Part shown: in pieces, positions 42,153-52,230 of the stretch
How positions within the stretch are numbered: position 1 is the first letter of the stretch
Layout: each line of letters opens with the position of its first letter
From: Actinoplanes sp. M2I2
GTDB taxonomy: Bacteria > Actinomycetota > Actinomycetes > Mycobacteriales > Micromonosporaceae
Direction of reading: 5' to 3'
Assembly (NCBI RefSeq): GCF_023544445.1
Contig: NZ_JALPVJ010000031.1
Location: forward strand, 27,513-91,512
Length of the DNA stretch: 64,000 nt
Made by a program: the position numbers and the translations under genes
The notes under the pieces: model-generated
Told to the model about the DNA's origin: nothing
Database searches by the model: none
The model's input: the letters and a program-made list of their open reading frames with translations, nothing else

Positions 42153-42362
42153 ATGAGCAAGTCGATGCGGCAGTTCCACCGCTGGGTGGCCGTCGCTTTC
42201 ACGATCACCGTGCTGGCCACCGTCGTCGCCCTCGCACGGGAGGAGCCGCTGGTGTGGGTTTCCTACACACCCCTGTTGCCGCTCACCCTGCTGTTCCTCT
42301 CCGGCGCATATCTGTTCGCCCTGCCCTACTTGGCCAAGCGCCGCACCGCCGCAAGACGCTGA
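42153..42362 (+). CDS. Small two-span membrane protein
   Basis: The 69-residue protein has a short basic N-terminus (MSKSMRQFHRW), a first hydrophobic span (about 12-28), a loop with Glu-Glu, a second span (about 40-60) and a strongly basic C-terminus (AKRRTAARR). AAGGAGG precedes the ATG at about 8 bases, so the start is solid. Its last eight codons are the first unit of a tandem repeat extending past the stop. Function unknown. Confidence 0.78.
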   Translation: MSKSMRQFHRWVAVAFTITVLATVVALAREEPLVWVSYTPLLPLTLLFLSGAYLFALPYLAKRRTAARR

Positions 42363-42475
42363 CGCACCAAACGACCGAACACCGCACCGCAGCAAGACGC
42401 AGACGCGCCGACCGGCCAACACCACGCCGCCTCGAAACGCCACTGCACCGACCGGCTGAACGCCGCACCAGCGTC
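42339..42475. repeat. About 41-bp tandem repeat starting in the 3' end of the small membrane protein gene
   Basis: Units begin at 42339, 42380, 42420 and (partial) 42459, at spacings of 41, 40 and 39 bases. Unit 1, cgccgcaccgccgcaagacg, holds the codons of the last residues and the TGA stop. The second reads caccgcaccgcagcaagacg followed by AGA where the first has TGA; later copies are more degraded. The array ends shortly before the TfoX-like gene. Confidence 0.75.
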
Positions 42476-42490
42476 CCGACAGTCCTATGT

Positions 42491-42814
42491 CTACTTTGGT
42501 GGGAGGGTGGTGACGTAGTCGTGGGCTTCGGCCAGCCAGCCGTCCAGCTCGGGGTCGTCGAGGTGGTCGCCGGCGACCAGGATCCAGCCGCGCATCGAGC
42601 GCCCGCCCGACTCGAACGGCCGTACCCCGGGCCGGGTGAGGGCCTCGGCGATCTCGTCGGGGCCGAGGCGAACGATCAGTTCGTCGGCGTGGACCCCCAC
42701 CGTCATGTTGCCGTTGGTGAAGAACGCCAGCCCGCCGAACATCTTGCGCTCGGTCACGGCCGGGTCGGTCAACCGGTCGCGCAAGCGTTGAGCCAGGGTT
42801 TCGTCGTACGCCAT
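42491..42814 (-). CDS. TfoX/Sxy N-terminal-domain protein
   Basis: The 107-residue protein has the TfoX_N pattern: ERKMFGGLAFFTNGNMTVGVHADELIVRLG near 22-51, followed by PDEIAEALTRPGVRPFE and GWILV. Stand-alone TfoX_N proteins are common in actinobacteria, and despite the name most have no shown role in competence. The ATG begins MAYDETLAQRLRDRLT. It lies downstream of the allantoicase gene with 68 bases between. Confidence 0.9.
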   Translation of the reverse strand: MAYDETLAQRLRDRLTDPAVTERKMFGGLAFFTNGNMTVGVHADELIVRLGPDEIAEALTRPGVRPFESGGRSMRGWILVAGDHLDDPELDGWLAEAHDYVTTLPPK

Positions 42815-42882
42815 CGCGCTTCCTTCCTACCGGTCGGCCGGTGGTCTCGGGGGTGTTCCGGCCTCGACGCCGCCTCGGACGA

Positions 42883-43881
42883 TCACCGGGACTCGCCGTC
42901 GCCAGAGTGCCTGCGGAACTGGTCGTCGAGGTAGCCGGCGGCCGGGCGGCCGTGCAGGCGGAGCCGGGCCATGCCGCCGTCCGGGTAGATGTCGAGCCGG
43001 ACGTGGGTGGCGACGCGCCCGGGGCGTACGGGGAAGCGGTGCGGTGTGTCGGGGCGCAGCGCCACCCGGGGCAGGATGTCGAACCACTCCTGACCGTCCT
43101 CGCTGCCGCGCAGACCGGCCGCACCCGGGGCGTTGCCCTTGAAGTGGGTGGTGTCGAGGTCGGCCAGCAGGATCTCGGCCGGGGCGGCCAGGCGCACGGT
43201 CACCCAGTCGTTCGCGTCGTCGCGGCGGCGCGACGTCTCCCATCCGTCGCCCATATGCTGGGCGAGGCCGGGCATCAGCATGTGCCCGGGATGGCCGTAG
43301 AACATGTCGCTGCACCCGGTGACCTGAGCCCCGTGAGCGAGGGCGGCCACGTCGAAGACCTCGGGCAGCAGCCGGGGGTCAGGCACGACGGTGCCGTGCA
43401 CGCGCAGCCGGGCGACGCCGCCGTCGGGATGGATCGTGAGGCGTACGTGGGTGAAGCGGCGCGTGTCGGTGACCGTGAACAGGTTGCGGCTGTCGCCCCG
43501 CAGCGGCGACTTGGGCACGAGCGGGATCCAGTCGGCGGCGGCGAGGTCGGCCGGTGACGGATAGCCGTCGACGGCCAGCCCGGCGACCTCGGCGTGGGGC
43601 GGGTAATTGCCGGTGAAGAACGCGGTGTCGATGTCGACGCCACGGATGACGCCGGGCGCGCCGAGCCGCACGATCGCCACGTCCTCGCCGGGCTCGCGGC
43701 GACGGCGGGTCTCCCAGCCGTCGTACACCTGGCCCTTGTGGTCGAACGTGCGGGGCGCGAAGACCGGCGGCTGGGGCAGCACGAGATGGTCGGCCGCGGC
43801 GAAGAACTCGTCGTTGGCGTGGACGACGCCGCCGCCGAGCGCGCGGGACGCCAGGTCGGGCAGGGTGGCGAAGTCTTCCAT
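42883..43881 (-). CDS. alc: Allantoicase
   Basis: The 332-residue protein contains the two internally repeated allantoicase domains. The first starts with FATLPDLASRALGGGVVHANDEFFAAADHL and has GWETRRRREPGEDVAIVRLGAPG; the second repeats GWETSRRRDDANDWVTVRLAAPAEI, with DTTHFKGN at its core. It hydrolyses allantoate to ureidoglycolate and urea (EC 3.5.3.4). It follows allantoinase with a one-base stop/start overlap, so the two are co-translated. No ureidoglycolate lyase or urease is in the window. Confidence 0.95.
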   Translation of the reverse strand: MEDFATLPDLASRALGGGVVHANDEFFAAADHLVLPQPPVFAPRTFDHKGQVYDGWETRRRREPGEDVAIVRLGAPGVIRGVDIDTAFFTGNYPPHAEVAGLAVDGYPSPADLAAADWIPLVPKSPLRGDSRNLFTVTDTRRFTHVRLTIHPDGGVARLRVHGTVVPDPRLLPEVFDVAALAHGAQVTGCSDMFYGHPGHMLMPGLAQHMGDGWETSRRRDDANDWVTVRLAAPAEILLADLDTTHFKGNAPGAAGLRGSEDGQEWFDILPRVALRPDTPHRFPVRPGRVATHVRLDIYPDGGMARLRLHGRPAAGYLDDQFRRHSGDGESR

Positions 43882-45194
43882 CAGGTGTCCTTCCGGAGCA
43901 GGAACCGTCCGTGCGGCGTCTCGCCGGTGACGGCGTGGCCCCGCAGCCAGGTGGTGCGGACGACGCCGTGCAACTTCTGGCCCGCGTACGGCGTCACGGG
44001 ATTCTTGTGATGCAGCTTGTCCGGCTCGACGACGAAGGTGTCGTCGGGATCGAAGGCGACCAGGTCGGCGTCGGCCCCCACGGCGATGCGGCCCTTGTGG
44101 CGCAAGCCCACCAGGTCGGCCGGGCGGCGCGCCATCCAGTCGATCACGTCGGCCAGCGCCAGGCCGCGGGTGCGGGCCGACGTCCAGATCACCGGCAGGC
44201 CCAGCTGCACCGACGCGATGCCGCCCCAGGCCGCCGCGAAGTCGCCGGTGTCGCGTTTCTTGAGCTCGGGCGTGCAGGGCGAATGGTCGCTGACGACGCA
44301 GGTGATCAACCCGTCGGCCAGCGCCTGCCAGAGCCGGTCGGCGTTCGCGGCGTCGCGGATGGGCGGGCAGCACTTGTATTCGGTTGCGCCGTCGGGGATG
44401 CGGCCGGCGTCGAGAGTCAGATAGTGCGGGCAGGTCTCGGCGGTGACCCGGAGACCCTCGTCCTTGGCCGCGGCGATGAGCGGCAGAGCCGTCGCGGCCG
44501 AAAGATGCAGGATGTGGACGCGCCCGCCGGTCGCGCGGGCGGCGTCGATGGCGGTGGCGACGGCGGCGTGCTCGGCCTCGGCCGGTCGCGAGCCGAGGAA
44601 CGCGGCGTAGCTCGCCGGACCGGGCAGATCGCCGAGATGGTCGGGATCTTCGGCGTGGACGACGAACTGGGCGTCGACCGCGCCGAGGGCCTGGCGCAGC
44701 TCGGCGGCCGACACGGGTGGGAACTCGGGCACTCCCGAATCGGCCAGGAAGGCCTTGAACCCGAACACGCCGGCGTCGTGCAGGGCCGGCAGCTCGGCGG
44801 CGTTGCCGGGCACGGCCCCGCCCCAGAAGCCCACGTCGACGTGAGTCTGCCCGGTCGCGGCCGCCTGCTTGACCCGCAGCGCCTCGACATCGACGGTCGG
44901 TGGCAGGCTGTTGAGCGGCATGTCGACGATCGCCGTGACGCCACCGGCCGCCGCCGCCCGGGTCGCCGACGCAAAGCCCTCCCACTCGGTGCGCCCCGGC
45001 TCGTTGACGTGCACGTGCGTGTCGACCAGGCCCGGCAGCAGCGCCGTCGCGCCCAGATCGGTGTCGACGGCCGTCTCGAACACGTCGTCGTAGCCACCCA
45101 CCGCCACGATCCGGCCCGCCTCGACCGCCACCGCGGCCGGCCGCTCACCATCACCCGTGACCACCCGCCGCGACCGCAACACCAGCTCGACCAT
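43881..45194 (-). CDS. allB: Allantoinase
   Basis: The 437-residue amidohydrolase has the metal ligands DTHVHVNEPG near 59-68, the carboxylated-Lys region FGFKAFL, ligands in VHAEDP and HILHLSA, and the catalytic SDHSPC near 305. It opens the allantoin ring to allantoate (EC 3.5.2.5). Its product is used by the directly following allantoicase. It begins with ATG MVELVLRSRRV and is followed immediately by allantoicase. Confidence 0.95.
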   Translation of the reverse strand: MVELVLRSRRVVTGDGERPAAVAVEAGRIVAVGGYDDVFETAVDTDLGATALLPGLVDTHVHVNEPGRTEWEGFASATRAAAAGGVTAIVDMPLNSLPPTVDVEALRVKQAAATGQTHVDVGFWGGAVPGNAAELPALHDAGVFGFKAFLADSGVPEFPPVSAAELRQALGAVDAQFVVHAEDPDHLGDLPGPASYAAFLGSRPAEAEHAAVATAIDAARATGGRVHILHLSAATALPLIAAAKDEGLRVTAETCPHYLTLDAGRIPDGATEYKCCPPIRDAANADRLWQALADGLITCVVSDHSPCTPELKKRDTGDFAAAWGGIASVQLGLPVIWTSARTRGLALADVIDWMARRPADLVGLRHKGRIAVGADADLVAFDPDDTFVVEPDKLHHKNPVTPYAGQKLHGVVRTTWLRGHAVTGETPHGRFLLRKDT

Positions 45195-45259
45195 GCGGCG
45201 AGCCTAGCCCCGCCCTATGACACAAACGTGAAGATCAGCCGCGGCCGCGGTGGTGGCGC

Positions 45260-46114
45260 CTACAGAACTGTTTCGGCCAGTTCGACGAGGTCGTCCAGGT
45301 CGGCTGTGGCGGGATTGAAGATGAGCTCGTCGGCGCCGATCGCCTCGAACTGCCGCACCGCGGCGCGGAGCCCATCGCGGTCGGCCCACACGCCGGCCGC
45401 CGTGGCCTGGGCGAAGTCCTCGTTCATCAGGCTGTAGTAGTCGTAGATGTTCGCCCGGCCGGCCTCGGAGTTGCTCAGGGCGAAGTAGCAGATGGCGACC
45501 AGCCGTGGACCTCCCTGGCGTCCGGCCTCGCTCCAGGCCGCCCGCGCCTGGGCGAACGTCCCCTCCATCGCCACCGGTGGGATCGACGCACCGATGTAGC
45601 CCTGTCCCCAGGTGGCCATCCGGGTCATGGCGGCCGGCGCGAACCCGCCGAACATCAGCGGCACCTCACGAGTCCCGGCCGGCACCGCGGGGTTGGGCCC
45701 GTCGCCGATGGCCTTGCCCTGCCACACGTCGCGATAGACCGCCAGGTCGCGGTCCAGCCGCTTACCCAGGCCACGGGGCCCGTGCGCCTCGGCGACGAAG
45801 TCGTCCGGGCGGGCGCCGATGCCCAGGCCCAGCGTCAGCCGGCCGCCGGACACGCCGTCGATGCCGGCCGCCTCCTTGGCCAGCAGCGCCGGCGGCCACA
45901 CCGGCCCGAGCAGAACATTGGAGAAGAGACCGATCCGGGACGTCGCGCCGGCCGCCGCGGCCAGCGCGACGGTGTCCATGACGCCCGGATAGGCGATGCG
46001 GCCGACGGTGCCGAGGGTCGAGAAACCCGCCTCCTCGGCCATCCGCGCCCAGCGGGGCAACAGTGAGGCGTCCACATCGCGTACCTGGTTGGGCAGTCCG
46101 ATGCCGATCTTCAA
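45260..46114 (-). CDS. LLM-class flavin-dependent oxidoreductase
   Basis: The 284-residue protein has the bacterial-luciferase-like barrel, with MKIGIGLPNQ opening, a central GGRLTLGLGIGARPDDFVA motif and a C-terminal barrel strand. LLM proteins use F420 or FMN, and actinobacterial members are often F420-dependent. It lies between the malate-synthase pair and the allantoinase gene on the same strand, with a 65-base gap to allantoinase. That position suggests a catabolic role in this locus, for example ring or aldehyde oxidation, but the substrate is unknown. Confidence 0.88.
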   Translation of the reverse strand: MKIGIGLPNQVRDVDASLLPRWARMAEEAGFSTLGTVGRIAYPGVMDTVALAAAAGATSRIGLFSNVLLGPVWPPALLAKEAAGIDGVSGGRLTLGLGIGARPDDFVAEAHGPRGLGKRLDRDLAVYRDVWQGKAIGDGPNPAVPAGTREVPLMFGGFAPAAMTRMATWGQGYIGASIPPVAMEGTFAQARAAWSEAGRQGGPRLVAICYFALSNSEAGRANIYDYYSLMNEDFAQATAAGVWADRDGLRAAVRQFEAIGADELIFNPATADLDDLVELAETVL

Positions 46115-46315
46115 GACAGGTCCTCTTCGTTCACGGTGATCGAGCCGGGCACCACCGGGCGGTCGGCGCGCGGCTTCGCGATCCCGGCTGTACGGCTCGC
46201 TTGCGCCGTGAACAGTAGTGAGAGAACCGCTCAGAAAAATTGAACGAGAGCGCCTATTTCCTGCGAAATCGGCGTCGGATCGGCCGGCCGGATCGTGCCC
46301 GGCTCACGTCCACCG

Positions 46316-47454
46316 TCAGAGGAAGGTCAGCAGCTCCTCGCGGGTGAAGGTGGCGTCGGTCAGGGCGCCGCAGTTCAGGCCCCGCAACAGATAGGTGGCC
46401 AAGGCGCGGGCGCTCGCGGGTTCGTCGGCGATGCCGCTCTCCTGACGATCGACGTACCGGCGCAGCCGGGTGACGGCGGCCTCGCGTCCCTCGCGGAAGA
46501 ACGCGTACGTCGCCGCGTAGCGGGTCGGCAGCTGGGCCGGATGCAGATCCCAGCCCTGGTAGAAACCGCGTTCCAGCGAGCGGCCGACCAGACGGTGGTG
46601 CACCTCCCAGGCGGCCTGGACGTCCTCGCGCGAGCCGACCGGCAGGATGTTCGTCGAGCCGTCGGAGAGGCGGACCCCGGTCTGGGCGGCGGCGGCCTGC
46701 ATGACCGCCTTGGCGTAATCCGCGGCCGGATGATCCATCGCCTGGAAGCCCGCGGCCACTCCGACGGCGGCGCTGTAGTCGTACGTGCCGTAGTGCAGAC
46801 CGGTGCAGCGGCCACCGGCCGCGGTGATCAGCCGGGCGACGGTCGCGGTGCCGTCGGCGGCGAGCACGGCGGCGGGCAGCTCGACCTGGATCTCGAAGCG
46901 CAGCGTGCCGGCCGCGAGCCCGTAGCCGTTCTCCAGCCGCTCGAGCAACGTGACCATGGCCGCGACCTGGTCGGCCCCGCTCACCTTGGGCAACGTGACG
47001 AGGAACCGATCGTCCTGATAGGACGACAGGAACAGGTCGAGCGTGCGCAGGGACCGGTGGCGCGTCGCGGCCTCGAGCGACTTGACGCGCAGGCCCAGGA
47101 AGGGCGGCCGGTCGCCGGCGCTGAGGATGGCCGCCGCCTTGCGGACGGCCGCGTCCTCCTGATCGTCGTCGCGGACGCCGTAGCCGTCCTCGAAGTCGAC
47201 CCGCAGGTCTTCGATCGGCTCGCTCGCCAGCTTGTCCCGGACTCCGGGCACCGACCACGGGAAGTCGTGCAGATTCATCACCCGCAGCGCCTCCGCGCCC
47301 CACTCGCGGAAGCCGTCGAGCCGGTCGGCGGGGATGTAGACGGTGTGCACGGGCTGTCGGTCGGCGCTCTCGCCGGGGTACCGCGCGGCGAGGAAGGCGT
47401 CGTGCGGGGCGAGCTGCTCGTCGAGGTCGCCGTAGTCGGCGCCGGTGAGCCGCA

Positions 47455-47455
<1 letters not shown>
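46316..47455 (-). CDS. Aldolase/citrate-lyase-like protein (DUF6986-like)
   Basis: The 379-residue protein has a TIM-barrel acid-lyase look: RVDFEDGYGVRDDD near 105-118, LGLRVKSLE, VTLPKVSG and GTLRFEIQVELPAAVL, the pattern of HpcH/HpaI aldolase and citrate-lyase beta relatives. To my memory such proteins next to aceB in actinobacteria are annotated DUF6986. Its ATG overlaps the malate synthase stop by one base, so the two are co-translated. A lyase or thioesterase step on malyl-CoA or a glyoxylate-derived acid is a plausible role, but unproven. Confidence 0.8.
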
Positions 47456-49002
<1,547 letters not shown>

Positions 49003-49086
49003 CGTCGACGGCTCCCCTCGTACGGCTGGTTCCTCAAACCGTAGTGGAGCCGCACGCCCTCGCAAGCGGCTGTGGATAAACGTGGG

Positions 49087-49128
49087 GGTGCGGGCGCGCC
49101 TTGGGGACGGTTGGAGCGCGCCCGCACC
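49087..49128 (-). terminator. Hairpin terminator of the CBM-DUF1996 gene
   Basis: GGTGCGGGCGCGC and GCGCGCCCGCACC form a perfect 13-bp stem with a 16-base loop, 6 bases past the stop codon. There is no T-tract. Confidence 0.75.
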
Positions 49129-49134
49129 GGTCCA

Positions 49135-50604
49135 TCAGTGGTTGCCGAACGTGTCGCACTTCGCGCTCTGGACGAGGCAGTCCTTGACCCGGTGGCCGAG
49201 GGCGGCGTTGTCCCAGGCGAAGAACGCGTCGCCGTGCATGGAGCTGGCGTTGCCCGAGCTGAGCTTGAAGCCGGCGCTGGTGCCCGAGGTCGGGTATCCG
49301 ATCACGAACGACAGCGACGGGATCGCGACGGGGAACTTGCCGCTGCACTTGCCGGAGCCGTCAGCCGGTCCGACGTGCGACTTGTGGTCGGGGCTGTCCA
49401 GGTGCACGCCGTCCCAGCAGTCGGGGAAGGTCAGCTGGAAGGTGAGCTCGGCGGTCTTGGCGCAGACCGGCCAGTTGCCGTCGGCGCTGCGGCCCGTCTC
49501 GCCACCGGCGCCGGCGCACCAGAACTGGCCGGGAGCACCCTGGGGCGTGGCCACCTGCTTCTTGGCGTCGCCGACGATCATGCGGAAGCCCTGCGGGAAC
49601 GGCATCGTCTTGCTCGGGTCGGGCAGCCGGGAACCGTAGTACACGGTGACCCCGTGCGGCTCGATCTTCTTGCCGTCCTCGATGAGGCTCGGGATCCAGT
49701 ACGCCGACCGGTCCTCGAGCGGCTTGCAGCTGGAGCCCGCGTTCTTCAGCAGCGTGTCGGCCGTCGAGAAGGCGTCGGTCGAGTCGTTGCCGAGGAACGA
49801 GTGCATGTGCGAGCCGCCCGGCAGGCCCGGCAGCACGATCGGGTCGTCGGCCAGCGCGTGGCTGACCGTGCAGGCGGCGTTGAACTCCGGGACCCGTACG
49901 GGGTTGCCGGTGATCGCCTTGGGGGTCATCGCGTTGAACTCGGCGACCTGGGCCTTCCACTTCGCCTGGTCGACCTCGACCCAGCCGGCGCCGCTGTTCG
50001 CGGGCGGCGCGCTGCTCGACGGCGCGGCGGTAGGCGCGGCCGTGCCGGGCGTGGTCGGAGCCGTGGTCGACGCCGTGGCACCCAGCGTGAACCAGTTGAT
50101 GTTCACGAAGTCGCCGGCTTGCTTGCTCTTCATGACGGCGACGAGCTTCTGCTTGCCCGCCGGGGCCTTGACGGTCGCGGTCTTGGTGACATAGCTCTGC
50201 CAGCCGCCGGTCTTGGCCACGTCGATGCTGGTGAGCAGCGTGCCGGTCGGCGAGCCGACGCGCAGCTCGATCGAGCCGCCCGCGGCGTTGTCCGACGCGA
50301 TGCGCGCGGACACCGTGCCGCCGATGGTCACGTCGTCGTAGCTCAGCCAGTCACCGTTCGCGAGCCAGCCGACGTTCTTGCCGCCGTCCTGGTCGCCCGT
50401 GTTCTCGGTCTGGGCGCCGGACTGGGCGGTGAACGCCTCGGCCTGTACGCGGCCGGGCACGACGGTCTCGGCGGCGTTGGCCGTGGCGATGTAGACGCCG
50501 CTGGCACCGAGCGCGACGGCGACGGTCGAGCCGAGGACCGCGCGGGTGACCCGACGACGGGTCCGGGGGTTGGGCGGGGCGACGTGGAGGGGATCGGTCC
50601 GCAT
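49135..50604 (-). CDS. Secreted CBM6-like plus DUF1996 protein
   Basis: The 489-residue protein has an N-terminal signal region (RTRRRVTRAVLGSTVAVAL, with cleavage probably after ANA). A carbohydrate-binding CBM6-like domain (about 45-175, with VQAEAFTAQSG and GWLANGDWLSYDDVTI) follows, then a Thr/Pro/Ala/Ser linker (about 175-205) and a DUF1996 domain (about 210-485) with HSFLGNDSTDAFSTADTLL, AYWIPSL and GKCSGKFPVAIPSLSFVIGYP. DUF1996 occurs in fungal and actinobacterial secreted proteins of unknown catalytic activity. The ATG after GATCGGTCC is the natural start. Confidence 0.9.
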   Translation of the reverse strand: MRTDPLHVAPPNPRTRRRVTRAVLGSTVAVALGASGVYIATANAAETVVPGRVQAEAFTAQSGAQTENTGDQDGGKNVGWLANGDWLSYDDVTIGGTVSARIASDNAAGGSIELRVGSPTGTLLTSIDVAKTGGWQSYVTKTATVKAPAGKQKLVAVMKSKQAGDFVNINWFTLGATASTTAPTTPGTAAPTAAPSSSAPPANSGAGWVEVDQAKWKAQVAEFNAMTPKAITGNPVRVPEFNAACTVSHALADDPIVLPGLPGGSHMHSFLGNDSTDAFSTADTLLKNAGSSCKPLEDRSAYWIPSLIEDGKKIEPHGVTVYYGSRLPDPSKTMPFPQGFRMIVGDAKKQVATPQGAPGQFWCAGAGGETGRSADGNWPVCAKTAELTFQLTFPDCWDGVHLDSPDHKSHVGPADGSGKCSGKFPVAIPSLSFVIGYPTSGTSAGFKLSSGNASSMHGDAFFAWDNAALGHRVKDCLVQSAKCDTFGNH

Positions 50605-50883
50605 TTCTGAATCTCTCGTCTCTGCCGTTTCTGGTGATTCACGGGGCAGTTTCACCAGCGAGTATGCACAGCTCAGAGACTTCATTCAATCCATGGAGAA
50701 AGACTTAGGAATTGCTACTCGGAGCGCCCCAGGTGGCCGCGATATCCCTTGCCGATAACATTTTTCGGCCGACCTCGCCTTAAGTCTTCCTTAAATGCGC
50801 TGAGGTGTTCGGCGGCTGCGCAGGGCGACGAAGGCCGCTCTCCCCGGGTGCCGCGCCGCGATGAGGGCCTGAGCGTACGCCGA
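50605..50883. other. AT-richer intergenic region upstream of the CBM-DUF1996 gene
   Basis: This 279-base stretch lies between the end of the 8-oxoguanine deaminase gene and the start of the secreted protein gene. About 50640-50790 has clearly more A and T than anything around it (for example ttcattcaatccatggagaa). It probably contains the promoter of the secreted protein gene. I see no complete consensus promoter and no credible gene. Confidence 0.5.
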
Positions 50884-52230
50884 TCACTGCCGGCCCAGCA
50901 GGCGGCGGTGTGCCCCGGCGGCGTCACGAGCCAGCGTCTCGGCGTCGGCGTTCACAAGCTCACCCCGCTCGACGACCGGGCGCCCACCGACCAGCGCCAG
51001 CTCGACCGGGGCGGCCGGACCGAACACGAGGGCGGCCAGCCGGTCGTCGATGCCCGCGTGACCGAGCCCGTCGAGCCGCCAGAGCACCAGGTCGGCCAGC
51101 TTGCCCGTCTCGAGTGAGCCCAGGTCGTCCTGCCGCCCCAGACAGCGGGCCCCGCCCATGGTGCCCATCCGCAGCGCCTCGCGAGCCTTCAGGGCGGTCG
51201 GTCCGCCCCGCTGCCGGGCTGTGTAGAGCGCCTGTCGCAACTCCTCGCCCAGGTGGCTCGCCTCCTGGGACGCCGAGCCGTCGACGCCGAGACCGACCGG
51301 CACCCGGTGGTCGAGCAGCTCGCGCACCCGGGCCGCGCCCGCGCCCAGCCGCGCGTTCGAGCTCGGGCAGTGGGCCACGCCCGTCCCGGTCGCACCCAGC
51401 CTGGCGATCGCCGCGTCGTCGAGATGCACACCGTGGGCCAGCCACACGTCCTCGCCCAGCCAGCCGAGCCGCTCGGCGTACTCGACCGGGGTGCAGCCGA
51501 ACCGCTCGCGGCAGAAGTCCTCCTCGTCGTCGGTCTCGGCGAGATGCGTGTGCAGCCGGACGCCCTTGCGCCGGGCCAGCGCGGCGGCCTCGCTCATGAG
51601 CCGCTCGGTGACCGAGAACGGCGAACAGGGCGCCACCGCGATCTGCAGCATCGCCGCCGGTGACGGATCGTGCCAGCGGTCGATCGCCGCCTCGGTGGCC
51701 CGGAGCGCCTCGTCGGTGGTCTCGACGATGTTGTCGGGCGGCAGGCCACCGTCCTTGTGGCCGAGATCCATCGAGCCCCGCGTGGGGTGGAACCGCAAGC
51801 CGATGCGCCGGGCCGCCTCGATCTCGGCCTCGAGCACGTCGCCGCCGTCCCGCGGGAAGACGTAATGATGATCCATCGAGGTGGTGCAGCCGGAGAGCGC
51901 CAGCCAGCCCAGCCCGGCGCCGGCCGCCGCCCCGACGATCTCGGCGTCGAGCCGGCCCCAGATCGGATAGAGGGTCCGCAGCCACCCGAACAGGGTCTCG
52001 TCGAGCGCGAGGCCGCGGGTCGCCCACTGGTAGAGGTGGTGGTGGGTGTTGACCAGGCCGGGCGTGACCAGGCACCCGGCGCCGTCGACGCGCCGGCCCT
52101 CGGTCGCGGGTGCGGCGCCCGGGCCGACAGCGGCGATGCGCCCGTCGTCGCCGACCACGACGTGGCCGTCGGCGTGATAGGTGTCGGACGCGTCGACCGT
52201 GGCGACCGCGACGTTCTCGATGACGATCAC
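50884..52230 (-). CDS. 8-oxoguanine deaminase (amidohydrolase)
   Basis: The 448-residue amidohydrolase has NTHHHLYQWATRG near 63-75, HTHLAETDDEEDF, AHGVHL and GVDGSASQE, the guanine/8-oxoguanine deaminase pattern (EC 3.5.4.32 or related). The HHHLYQ/ATRG variant is closer to 8-oxoguanine deaminases that make urate than to generic guanine deaminases. The GTG start overlaps the uricase stop by four bases. As the last gene of the uricase operon it feeds urate to uricase. Confidence 0.88.
   Translation of the reverse strand: MIVIENVAVATVDASDTYHADGHVVVGDDGRIAAVGPGAAPATEGRRVDGAGCLVTPGLVNTHHHLYQWATRGLALDETLFGWLRTLYPIWGRLDAEIVGAAAGAGLGWLALSGCTTSMDHHYVFPRDGGDVLEAEIEAARRIGLRFHPTRGSMDLGHKDGGLPPDNIVETTDEALRATEAAIDRWHDPSPAAMLQIAVAPCSPFSVTERLMSEAAALARRKGVRLHTHLAETDDEEDFCRERFGCTPVEYAERLGWLGEDVWLAHGVHLDDAAIARLGATGTGVAHCPSSNARLGAGAARVRELLDHRVPVGLGVDGSASQEASHLGEELRQALYTARQRGGPTALKAREALRMGTMGGARCLGRQDDLGSLETGKLADLVLWRLDGLGHAGIDDRLAALVFGPAAPVELALVGGRPVVERGELVNADAETLARDAAGAHRRLLGRQ

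Noticed and set aside
49003..49086. Dyad TACGG...CCGTA upstream of malate synthase as a regulator site
   Set aside because: Only the outer five bases match; the centre is not symmetric, so it is not convincing.
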